DNA from: Tannerella sp.
GTDB taxonomy: Bacteria; Bacteroidota; Bacteroidia; Bacteroidales; Tannerellaceae
Assembly: GCA_031268395.1 (NCBI GenBank)
Contig: JAIRXI010000192.1
Coordinates: 1 to 5,362 of the forward strand
DNA length: 5,362 bases
Direction of reading: 5' to 3'
Shown: one piece after another, positions 1-5,362 of the stretch
Numbering within the stretch: the first letter of the stretch is position 1
Layout: each line of letters begins with the position of its first letter
Made by a program: the position numbers and the translations under genes
Notes under the pieces: generated by a model
What the model saw: the letters and a program-made list of their open reading frames with translations, nothing else
Told to the model about the DNA's origin: nothing
Database searches by the model: none

Positions 1-249
1 GTCGCGCAAATAGTATCATATACTGTTCCGCACTTGTATACGGGTACGGAATGGAATGTCGGGTGGTATTCCTTTGATCCCGTTGAGAAGAAAATGCGAA
101 GGGAAAAAATCAAACTGAATCATATTCACAGCAAAACCGAACGGCGGAAATATGCCGCTGATCTTATTGGCCGCGTGTACGAACAGCTGCGCCGGGGATG
201 GAATCCGTGGGCAGTTTCGGGGTCACCCGTAAAACCGGATCACCAGTAA
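1..249 (+). pseudogene. Truncated tyrosine recombinase (phage-type integrase), N-terminal fragment
   Basis: The frame is open from the left edge and ends at TAA 247-249. Residues around TVPHLYTGTEWNVGWYSFDP, then RREKIKLN, a RRKYAADL segment and RGWNPW, match the N-terminal arm-binding region of integrases carried by Bacteroidota integrative elements, as I recall that family. In intact proteins this region is followed by a SAM-like core-binding domain and a catalytic domain with R-H-R-Y residues, about 400 residues in all. Here the likeness ends at NPW (about base 210), and only a dozen unrelated residues follow before the stop. The true start lies outside the window; the TTG at 34 is internal to the conserved part. 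No catalytic domain is present downstream, so this is a non-functional relic. The break coincides with a tandem repeat at 220-253, which suggests an insertion or deletion there. Family assignment is fairly sure; the cause of truncation is inferred. Confidence 0.72.
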
Positions 250-253
250 AACC
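220..253. repeat. Two tandem 17-bp direct repeats at the integrase breakpoint
   Basis: Bases 220-236 and 237-253 are adjacent copies with 15 of 17 positions identical (mismatches 222/239 and 228/245). Each copy contains the pattern TCACC(C/A)GTAAAACC. The array begins within about 10 bp of where the integrase likeness ends. Short repeated blocks of this style are known at the ends of IS21-family elements, so this may be one end of a lost or decayed insertion sequence. No transposase gene is visible, so that identity is only a guess. Confidence 0.5.
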
Positions 254-514
254 CTGTGTTTTATCTGATAAAAAATCTTTAACATTTTCTGTCAAAAGAC
301 GCGGTTATGTTAGAGTCAGTAAAGTATGTTCTACCTCAAGAGGTGGCCATTATCGTTCTGCCAACATTCGTCCCTCTTACAGGGGATTCTGTCTTTGATA
401 GCATTTACATGGATGGAACAAGTTATGCCATCAAAGTCTCTAATGCTCAAATTCGCCGGCGCTCAGGCGGAAAATACAGTCTGGCATCCGCAGACAGATA
501 TGAATAACATTGTA
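254..514. other. Low-GC gene-poor stretch between integrase relic and methyltransferase
   Basis: About 260 bp with no recognisable gene. GC is roughly 40% over 241-540 by hand count, and about 30% in 241-300, well below the nrdD region. All three forward frames hold only short ORFs of under 70 codons that overlap one another, and I saw no credible reverse-strand gene. I find no tRNA, terminator or clear repeat beyond the one at 220-253. It is best read as decayed or acquired accessory DNA at the edge of an element. Confidence 0.5.
307..507 (+). CDS. Possible small hypothetical protein (66 aa), doubtful
   Basis: ATG at 307 to TAA at 505-507. The product has a hydrophobic stretch at about residues 8-22 (VLPQEVAIIVLPTFVPL) and a basic, polar C-terminal half (QIRRRSGGKYSL). 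I do not recognise a family. There is no convincing ribosome binding site in the preceding bases and no -7 box upstream, and two other forward frames are also open across parts of this stretch, so it may be a chance ORF or a gene fragment. The second half reads somewhat protein-like, which is the only reason to keep it. It ends 40 bp before the methyltransferase start. Confidence 0.18.
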   Translation: MLESVKYVLPQEVAIIVLPTFVPLTGDSVFDSIYMDGTSYAIKVSNAQIRRRSGGKYSLASADRYE

Positions 515-522
515 TATCTTTG
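515..522 (+). promoter_or_regulatory. Predicted Bacteroidota -7 promoter box for the methyltransferase gene
   Basis: TATCTTTG is a perfect match to the Bacteroidota -7 consensus TAnnTTTG and lies 25 bp upstream of the ATG at 548. Transcription would start near 527-531, giving a leader of about 20 nt. I see no TTTG at the usual -33 distance, so only half of the promoter is supported. The same octamer occurs at a similar distance ahead of the M24 gene (4411-4418). Confidence 0.5.
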
Positions 523-547
523 TGGCTTCAATTAAAAATGGAGTTTG

Positions 548-1342
548 ATGGAAACGGATAAAAAGAAATATGACACCCGGTTTTACAGGGATAACAGGGC
601 TGACAGAAAGATCGAAAGTGTGAATATCGTCCTGTCCGAAGCGATGAAGGTTTTGCCCGAAATACGTTCGGCTATTGATTTCGGCTGCGGTGTTGGAACA
701 TGGCTTGCCGGGTTGCAGTCTTGCGGCGTCAAAGAAATAAGGGGACTGGACGGCGCATGGGTGAAAAAAGAGCTTTTAGTCATTCCGGAAGAATGTTTTA
801 CGGAAACGGATTTCGACGGAGAAATACAGCTGGACAGGAAATATGATCTGGCCGTTTCGATCGAAGTGGCCGAGCATATCTGGGCGAAATCGGCCAAAAA
901 CTTTATCCGGACGCTCACCTCCGCTTCGGATATGGTTTTGTTTTCTGCCGCCATCCCCTTTCAGGGCGGCGACAATCACGTCAACGAACAGTGGCCGGCC
1001 TACTGGAACAGCCTGTTTAACGAAAACGGTTTTATTGCCGTCGACTGCCTGCGCCGGCGGCTGTGGAACAGGATGGACGTGCTGGAATTTCACCGCCAGA
1101 ACATCATGCTGTTCGTCCGCGAAAGCAGGCGGCAGGCGATCTGTGCGTCCGAGGGGGATTTCTGCACGGAATACGCGCCGATGCCGATAGTCGATCATCA
1201 GCGGTATCTCAGAATGGTACGGAACGATCTGTCGCAGATGTCCGTATGGCAAATACCGATCCGCTCAGCCAAATGGATGGTCGTCGGCATACTGGGGCGG
1301 AAGTGCAGCCGGGCCATCTACCGGTTTTTCAGAAAGCCGTAA
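548..1342 (+). CDS. Class I SAM-dependent methyltransferase
   Basis: The 264-aa product has the Rossmann-type methyltransferase core. The glycine-rich motif I is DFGCGVG at residues 44-50. The acidic residue ending strand 2 is D68 in RGLDG. The strand-4 region is YDLAVSIEVAEHI at residues 99-111, with E106 and H110 as in the Methyltransf_11/23-like families. A later segment (PFQGGDNHVNEQW, then FNENGF) resembles methyltransferases found in surface-polysaccharide and glycosyltransferase clusters, but the acceptor substrate cannot be told. The C-terminus is basic with a short hydrophobic run (WMVVGILG), so loose membrane association is possible. ATG 548 is preferred over TTG 545 because GGAG at 540-543 sits just upstream. 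The gene is alone, faces nrdG convergently across 45 bp, and its GC rises from about 42% to about 60% along its length, which suggests transfer or a mosaic origin. Confidence 0.85.
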   Translation: METDKKKYDTRFYRDNRADRKIESVNIVLSEAMKVLPEIRSAIDFGCGVGTWLAGLQSCGVKEIRGLDGAWVKKELLVIPEECFTETDFDGEIQLDRKYDLAVSIEVAEHIWAKSAKNFIRTLTSASDMVLFSAAIPFQGGDNHVNEQWPAYWNSLFNENGFIAVDCLRRRLWNRMDVLEFHRQNIMLFVRESRRQAICASEGDFCTEYAPMPIVDHQRYLRMVRNDLSQMSVWQIPIRSAKWMVVGILGRKCSRAIYRFFRKP

Positions 1343-1387
1343 CTGCCGCCGGGCCGGCGATGCGCGTCCGGGAAGGGCGCTGTCCGT

Positions 1388-1885
1388 CTACCTTTCCGTC
1401 CGGCATACGGGCCGGCGGGCCGCAAGCGAGGCGGGCACTTCGATCAGTCGCTGGTTGCGGCTGCCCCTGAAGTGCAGGGATTCGTCCCGGAGGCGCTGTA
1501 CGTAGCGCCCGTCCACCAACACGTCGATATGGGGCAGGATTTGCGAAAGCGTGGCTGAGGCGGCAATCTGTTCATAGCGGTAACCCGTATAACACCAGAT
1601 CGTCTTGCCGGTTTCGAGCCGGATGCGCCGCGCCAGTTCCGTGAAGCCCTCCACCTGAAGCAGGGGATCGCCCCCGCTGAACGTCACGTGGGCAAATTCC
1701 GCCGCCCTGATCCTTGCCAGTATCCCGTCAACAGAATGGCGTGTCCCCCCGTTCGGGTCCCACGACTGCGGATTGTGGCATCCCGGACAGCGGTGCGGAC
1801 ATCCCGCCGCATAGATCGCCGTGCGGAACCCCGGTCCGTCCACGGTCGTATCTTCCACAATCTTCAGTAAGGAAAGCCTATGCAT
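1388..1885 (-). CDS. nrdG: Anaerobic ribonucleoside-triphosphate reductase activating protein
   Basis: This 165-aa radical-SAM enzyme uses a [4Fe-4S] cluster to cleave S-adenosylmethionine and places the glycyl radical on NrdD. The cluster cysteines form the family's CX3CX2C motif at C29, C33 and C36 (CPHRCPGCHNP). The preceding DTTVDGPGFRT at residues 12-22 and the FSGGDPLLQ segment at 69-77, whose GGDP helps bind SAM, are typical. So is the C-terminal DVLVDGRYV followed by FRGSRNQRLIEV. Length is close to the E. coli protein (about 154 aa) and looks complete. ATG 1885-1883 overlaps the last 8 nt of nrdD, so translation is probably coupled and the gene has no promoter of its own. It ends at TAG 1390-1388, 45 bp from the convergent methyltransferase gene. 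I see no strong terminator with a U-tract in that gap. Confidence 0.95.
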   Translation of the reverse strand: MHRLSLLKIVEDTTVDGPGFRTAIYAAGCPHRCPGCHNPQSWDPNGGTRHSVDGILARIRAAEFAHVTFSGGDPLLQVEGFTELARRIRLETGKTIWCYTGYRYEQIAASATLSQILPHIDVLVDGRYVQRLRDESLHFRGSRNQRLIEVPASLAARRPVCRTER

Positions 1886-4085
1886 GTGTCACGCGGTCAT
1901 TCAGTTCGGCCAGTTTGGCGCTGTTCCACCGGTCGGTCGTCCCGACCAGGTAGCCCGTAATGCGCTGCAGGCGGTCTATTTTCGGGCTGCCGCACCGGGG
2001 ACATCCGGCAAGCTGCGCGGCGGCATTTTCGTAGCCGCAGTCCAGGCAGCGGTTACGGTTGTGGTTGACGGAGGCATAGCCCATGTCGTACCTGTCCATC
2101 AGGTCGACCACCGTCATGATGGCATCCGGATTGTGGGTGGCGTCGCCGTCGATTTCCACATAAAAGATATGCCCTCCGCGCGTCAATTCGTGATAGGGAG
2201 CTTCGGTCTTCGCCTTGTGGTGTGCGCTGCACTTGAAGTATACGGGCAGGTGGCTGGAATTGGTGTAATAGTCGCGGTCGGTGATGCCCGGCAGGGGGCC
2301 GAACGTCTGCCTGTCGCGGCGGGTGAACCGTCCGGCAAGCCCTTCGGCCGGCGTTGCCAGCACGCTGTAGTTGTGGGCATACCGGTCGCTGAACGCTGCG
2401 GCCCGGTCTCGCATCCGGGTCACGATGCGGAGGCCCAGCGCCTGCGACGCCGCGTCTTCGCCGTGATGTTTCCCCGTCAGCGCTACCAGGGCTTCGGCCA
2501 GGCCGATGAACCCGATGCCGAGCGTCCCCCGGTTGATGACCTGCTCGACGGTGTCGTCCGGCCTGAGCCGTTCGCACCCGTCCCACAGGGCCGACATCAG
2601 CAGCGGAAACTGTCTGGCCTGCGCCGTCTTCTGGAACTCGAAACGGCCGTGCAGTTGCAGGGCGGCCCGTTCCAGCATTCCGTCCAGTTTGTGGAAAAAG
2701 GCTTCGATCCGTTCCGCCTCGCCGGGGAGGTGCCGGCATTCGATGGCCATGCGCACCAGGTTCAGGGTGGAAAAGGAGAGGTTGCCCCGCCCGATGGAGG
2801 TTTTGCTTCCGAAACGGTCTTCAAACACGCGCGTGCGGCACCCCATGGTCGCCACCTCGTAGCGGAAGCGCAGCGGATCGTCGGCTCTCCACGATTCGTG
2901 CCGGTTGAAGGAAGCGTCCAGGTTGAGGAAATTGGGGAAAAACCGGCGGGCGCTCACCTTGCAGGCCAGGCGGTAAAGGTCGTGGTTCCGGTCTTCCGGC
3001 AGATAGTTCACGCCCCGCTTTTTTTTCCATATCTGGATCGGGAAGATGGCCGTCACGCCGTTGCCCACGCCCCGGTCGGTGCTCAGCAGCAGTTCGCGTA
3101 TCACGCACCTCCCTTCTGCGGAGGTATCGGTGCCGTAGTTGATGGAACTGAAGACGACCTGGTTGCCCCCGCGCGAATGGATGGTATTCATGTTGTGGAT
3201 AAAGGCTTCCATCGACTGGTGCACGCGGGAAACGGTACGGTTGACGGCGTGCCGGACGGCGCGCGCCTCGCCCTTCAGGTCGCCCGGCTCGCGGAAAAGG
3301 TAGTCGTCGACGGGCGTGTCGTACAGGTGGGCATACGATTGGCCGTCGAAGGATTCGATCACCTTCAGTTCCTCGACGAAACTGCTTCTCACAAACGGGG
3401 CAAGGTAGAAGTCGAAGGCGGGGATGGCCTGTCCGCCGTGCATTTCGTTCTGCGCCGTTTCGAGCGAAATGCAGCAGAGCATACTGGCCGTTTCGATCCG
3501 CCTGGCCGGGCGCGATTCGACGTGGCCGGCATTGAATCCGTCCCGGAGGACCCTGTCCAGCGGATGCTGCACGCAGGTCAGGCTCTTGGTCGGGTAATAA
3601 TCCTTGTCGTGTATGTGGAGGTAGTTTTGCCGGACGGCCTCCTTCACTTCGGGCGTCAGCAGGTAGTCGTCCACAAACGGTTTGGTCGTTTCGCTGGCAA
3701 ACTTCATCATCATGCCCGCCGGCGTGTCGGTATTCATGTTGGCATTCTCGCGCGTCACGTCGCTGGACTTGATTTCCATAATCTCCAGGAACATGTCCCT
3801 GGTTTTGGCTTTCCGGGCAATGCTGCGCTGGTCGCGGTATGCGATATAGCGTTTGGCCACCTCCTTGCGGGGACTGTTCATCAGCTCCAGTTCCACCATG
3901 TCCTGAATCTCTTCGACCGTCATCTGTTCCCTGCCCTGGATAGAAATGCGGTCGGCTATCTGCCGGATAAGAAATGCGTCTTCGCCCGCGTCCGTATGGA
4001 GCATGGCCTTGCGGATGGCCGCAACGATTTTGTCTTCATTAAAGCCGACCACCCGGCCGTCCCGTTTCACTACTGTCTGGATCAT
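1878..4085 (-). CDS. nrdD: Anaerobic (class III) ribonucleoside-triphosphate reductase
   Basis: The 735-aa cytosolic enzyme reduces NTPs to dNTPs by glycyl-radical chemistry when oxygen is absent. Residues 3-95 form an ATP-cone (VVKRDGRVVGFNEDKI), the allosteric site for overall activity. The catalytic barrel follows: C205 in MLCCISLE and C416 in MGCRTRV fit the active-site cysteines by spacing from the radical glycine, and FSSINYG lies at 312-318. The C-terminus has a four-cysteine zinc site (C680, C683, C695, C698) and the glycyl-radical loop RITGYL with G711. The frame is open 24 codons further upstream to 4157, but I start at ATG 4085. That is where the ATP-cone begins (MIQTVVKRDG), and the predicted promoter at 4125-4158 would lie inside the longer version. 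It forms an operon with nrdG, overlapping it by 8 nt. No key residue is missing. Confidence 0.95.
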   Translation of the reverse strand: MIQTVVKRDGRVVGFNEDKIVAAIRKAMLHTDAGEDAFLIRQIADRISIQGREQMTVEEIQDMVELELMNSPRKEVAKRYIAYRDQRSIARKAKTRDMFLEIMEIKSSDVTRENANMNTDTPAGMMMKFASETTKPFVDDYLLTPEVKEAVRQNYLHIHDKDYYPTKSLTCVQHPLDRVLRDGFNAGHVESRPARRIETASMLCCISLETAQNEMHGGQAIPAFDFYLAPFVRSSFVEELKVIESFDGQSYAHLYDTPVDDYLFREPGDLKGEARAVRHAVNRTVSRVHQSMEAFIHNMNTIHSRGGNQVVFSSINYGTDTSAEGRCVIRELLLSTDRGVGNGVTAIFPIQIWKKKRGVNYLPEDRNHDLYRLACKVSARRFFPNFLNLDASFNRHESWRADDPLRFRYEVATMGCRTRVFEDRFGSKTSIGRGNLSFSTLNLVRMAIECRHLPGEAERIEAFFHKLDGMLERAALQLHGRFEFQKTAQARQFPLLMSALWDGCERLRPDDTVEQVINRGTLGIGFIGLAEALVALTGKHHGEDAASQALGLRIVTRMRDRAAAFSDRYAHNYSVLATPAEGLAGRFTRRDRQTFGPLPGITDRDYYTNSSHLPVYFKCSAHHKAKTEAPYHELTRGGHIFYVEIDGDATHNPDAIMTVVDLMDRYDMGYASVNHNRNRCLDCGYENAAAQLAGCPRCGSPKIDRLQRITGYLVGTTDRWNSAKLAELNDRVTHA

Positions 4086-4124
4086 AATGCTCTTTTCTGT
4101 TCTTGAATTACACAAATACGGAAA

Positions 4125-4158
4125 CAAAGGTATGCATATTCTTTTCAGAACATTCAAA
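4125..4158 (-). promoter_or_regulatory. Predicted nrdDG promoter (Bacteroidota type)
   Basis: Read on the minus strand, TACCTTTG (4132-4125) is a perfect TAnnTTTG -7 box. A TTTG (4158-4155) lies 22 bp upstream as a candidate -33 box, slightly beyond the usual spacing of about 19-21. Transcription would begin near 4118, leaving a leader of about 33 nt before the nrdD ATG at 4085. The palindrome TATGCATA (4131-4138) overlaps the upstream edge of the -7 box and could be an operator. Confidence 0.55.
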
Positions 4159-4270
4159 AAACGGGAAACTCTTTTATGGAAACGGCGGAAAAGTTTTCAA
4201 CAGTAAAATATATCACACTGATATGCATCAATATATAAAACAGTCCTGCGCAAAAAGTTGTCCAAACGGA

Positions 4271-4295
4271 AAAACCGTATCCGTCCGTCGGTTTT
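4271..4295. terminator. Inverted repeat with flanking T-runs, possible terminator-like hairpin
   Basis: Arms AAAACCG (4271-4277) and CGGTTTT (4289-4295) pair perfectly over 7 bp around an 11-nt loop. On the minus strand the second arm continues into a five-T run, and on the plus strand it ends in TTTTATTT, so a bidirectional intrinsic terminator is possible. The stem is weak (3 GC pairs) and no gene obviously reads into it, so its function is uncertain. Confidence 0.28.
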
Positions 4296-4360
4296 ATTTC
4301 GGGGAAAGCACACGGCGCCGCACAGTTGTTCCCGCCGGAGGGCCGCCGGATTGAAGGGCC

Positions 4361-4391
4361 GCGCAGGGCAGTTGAAACGCGCCGCCTGCGC
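4361..4391. repeat. GC-rich 7-bp inverted repeat upstream of the M24 promoter
   Basis: GCGCAGG (4361-4367) and CCTGCGC (4385-4391) are perfect inverted arms separated by 17 nt. The right arm falls about 20 bp before the -7 box at 4411, where a -33 element would be expected but is not seen. It could be a regulator binding site covering the promoter. In GC-rich DNA a 7-bp match can also arise by chance. Confidence 0.3.
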
Positions 4392-4410
4392 CCCGTCCCG
4401 CAAAAATGAC

Positions 4411-4418
4411 TATCTTTG
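4411..4418 (+). promoter_or_regulatory. Predicted -7 promoter box for the M24 peptidase gene
   Basis: TATCTTTG matches the Bacteroidota TAnnTTTG box exactly. It lies 15 bp before ATG 4434 and 27 bp before ATG 4446. With a start site near 4423-4426, only the 4446 start leaves a leader of about 20 nt, similar to that of the methyltransferase gene. No TTTG is found at the -33 distance. Confidence 0.5.
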
Positions 4419-4445
4419 GCGCCTGAAAACAAAATGAAAGCAACT

Positions 4446-5362
4446 ATGAAACTGTCGGAAGACTTGCCGGCGAGATGGAAACGCATACAGGAAGCCATGA
4501 GGCAGACGGATGCGGAAGGATGTCTGCTGGCGATGCAAGTGAACCTGTATTATGTGACCGGACGGGTGTTCGGGGGCTACTGTTACCTGCCGGCCGAAGG
4601 CGAGCCGGTTTTTTTTGTGAAACGTCCGAACGATTTCGACGACAGCCGGGCGGTCTTTATCCGGAAGCCGGAACAGATCGCCGACTGTTTTGCGTCGCGG
4701 GGTTGGCGGCTTCCGGAGAAGCTGCTGCTCGAGACGGACGAGATTTCCTGCAGCGAATCGATCCGCCTGCAGGCGGCATTCGGCTCGCCGGCCGTCGGCA
4801 ACGCAACGGCGCTGATGCGGCAGGTGCGCATGGTCAAGACGCCCTGGGAAATCGACCAGTTCCGCCTCTCCGCACGGCAACATGCCAGGACCTATTCCGA
4901 GATCCCGGCGTGTTTCCGTCCGGGAATGACGGACCTCGAACTGCAGGCCGCGATCGAATACCGGATGCGCCTGAACGGTTCGCTCGGCATCTTTCATGCC
5001 TTCGGGCCGAACATGAACCTCTTCATGGGCAGCGTCCTGGCCGGCGCCAATGCCGGAACGCCCTCGCCATACGACTTTGCGCTGGGCGGCGGCGGACAGA
5101 CGCCGCTCTGCCCGATCGGCGCCAACGGCACCGTGCTGGAGGATGGCATGGCCGTCATGGTCGACATGGTGGGCAACTATACGCCCTACCTGACGGACAT
5201 GACGCGCGTCTTTTCGGTGGGCAGGCTGTCCGCGGCGGCCTGCCGGGCACACCGGACGTCGCAGGTTATTCAGGAGAAAATCGTGGAGGCGGCGCGGCCG
5301 GGCGTCTCCTGCGCCGCCCTGTACGGGATCGCGCTGGCCGAAGCCGGGCGGGAAGGATTGGC
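4446..5362 (+). CDS. M24-family metallopeptidase (Xaa-Pro peptidase-like), 3' end cut by window
   Basis: The frame is open from the start to the window edge, giving 305 residues of a protein usually about 390-400 long. Residues about 10-125 look like a creatinase/prolidase N-terminal domain (LYYVTGRVFGGYCYLP). The linker RMVKTPWEIDQFRLSA (128-143) leads into the pita-bread fold. The first two metal ligands are visible as D240 and D251 in VDMVGNYTPYLTDMTRVF, with the canonical 11-residue spacing. The third motif (His) and the two glutamates would lie beyond the window. The histidine that precedes the first aspartate in E. coli aminopeptidase P is absent; the aligned position falls at about P223 in PLCPIGANG. 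It may therefore act on peptides with a modified mechanism, or not be a classical aminopeptidase P. ATG 4446 is chosen over the in-frame ATG 4434 on promoter spacing; the alternative adds four residues. It is transcribed divergently from nrdD. Confidence 0.87.
   Translation, partial: MKLSEDLPARWKRIQEAMRQTDAEGCLLAMQVNLYYVTGRVFGGYCYLPAEGEPVFFVKRPNDFDDSRAVFIRKPEQIADCFASRGWRLPEKLLLETDEISCSESIRLQAAFGSPAVGNATALMRQVRMVKTPWEIDQFRLSARQHARTYSEIPACFRPGMTDLELQAAIEYRMRLNGSLGIFHAFGPNMNLFMGSVLAGANAGTPSPYDFALGGGGQTPLCPIGANGTVLEDGMAVMVDMVGNYTPYLTDMTRVFSVGRLSAAACRAHRTSQVIQEKIVEAARPGVSCAALYGIALAEAGREGL

Larger units (their letters stand above)
4086..4445. other. Divergent intergenic region between nrdD and the M24 gene
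   Basis: This 360-bp region holds no gene I can support. The nrdD-proximal half (to about 4250) is AT-rich; the half near the M24 gene is very GC-rich. It contains a predicted promoter for each flanking gene and several inverted repeats, listed separately. Short ORFs here lack any family likeness and are probably chance. The length and structure leave room for regulatory sites or a small RNA, but none is recognised. Confidence 0.6.

Noticed and set aside
198..398. Plus-strand 66-codon frame across the repeat region
   Set aside because: It starts inside the integrase relic in another frame, crosses the tandem repeat, and has no recognisable domain.
1322..1339. Hairpin CGGTTTT/AAAGCCG with a 4-nt loop at the end of the methyltransferase gene, as a terminator
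   Set aside because: The stem has a G-U pair, lies inside the coding sequence, and is not followed by a T-run on either strand.
1821..4106. A 761-codon open frame on the plus strand antisense to nrdD
   Set aside because: It mirrors nrdD almost exactly. Its translation has no family likeness, while the minus frame carries an ATP-cone, zinc cysteines and the glycyl-radical loop. Long antisense frames are common opposite GC-rich genes.
4086..4157. A 24-residue N-terminal extension of NrdD starting at 4157
   Set aside because: The extension is not like the ATP-cone, its codons are AT-rich intergenic sequence, and it would contain the predicted promoter.
4204..4244. AT-rich segment as an NrdR box ahead of nrdD
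   Set aside because: It has ATATAT-like words but no pair of sites matching the NrdR consensus with proper phasing, and it lies upstream of the predicted promoter.
4410..5252. A 280-codon minus-strand open frame opposite the M24 gene
   Set aside because: Its translation is low-complexity and Arg/His-rich with no motifs, while the plus frame has clear M24 signatures running to the window edge.

Overview
The window looks like a high-GC member of the Bacteroidota, with Alistipes/Rikenellaceae a reasonable but unproven guess. Three things point there: a Bacteroides-type tyrosine recombinase fragment, perfect matches to the Bacteroidota -7 promoter box (TAnnTTTG) upstream of three genes, and an ATP-cone NrdD with an overlapping nrdG. 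The nrdD and M24 genes are GC-rich. Bases 241-540 are only about 40% GC by hand count.

Left part (1-1342): accessory DNA. It opens inside the N-terminal part of a phage-type integrase gene, which loses its family sequence right after a GWNPW motif. At that point two 17-bp tandem repeats appear, and the frame stops at 249. About 265 bp of low-GC, essentially non-coding DNA follows. Next comes a complete class I SAM-dependent methyltransferase gene (548-1342) with its own -7 box. Its composition runs from about 42% GC at the 5' end to about 60% further in.

Middle part (1388-4085, minus strand): a core metabolic operon. nrdD encodes the anaerobic (class III) ribonucleoside-triphosphate reductase and nrdG its radical-SAM activase, with an 8-nt overlap. 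NrdG installs the glycyl radical on NrdD, which then makes dNTPs under anaerobic conditions. The operon converges on the methyltransferase gene with a 45-bp gap.

Right part (4086-5362): a 360-bp divergent intergenic region with a predicted promoter for each flanking gene and several inverted repeats. It is followed by the 5' part of an M24-family (Xaa-Pro peptidase-like) gene that runs off the window. The two M24 metal-binding aspartates are visible, but the usual active-site histidine before them is not.

I see no CRISPR array, tRNA, rRNA or clearly new multi-gene system. The most noteworthy points are the integrase breakpoint and its repeats, the atypical M24 protein, and the inverted repeats in the nrdD/M24 intergenic region.
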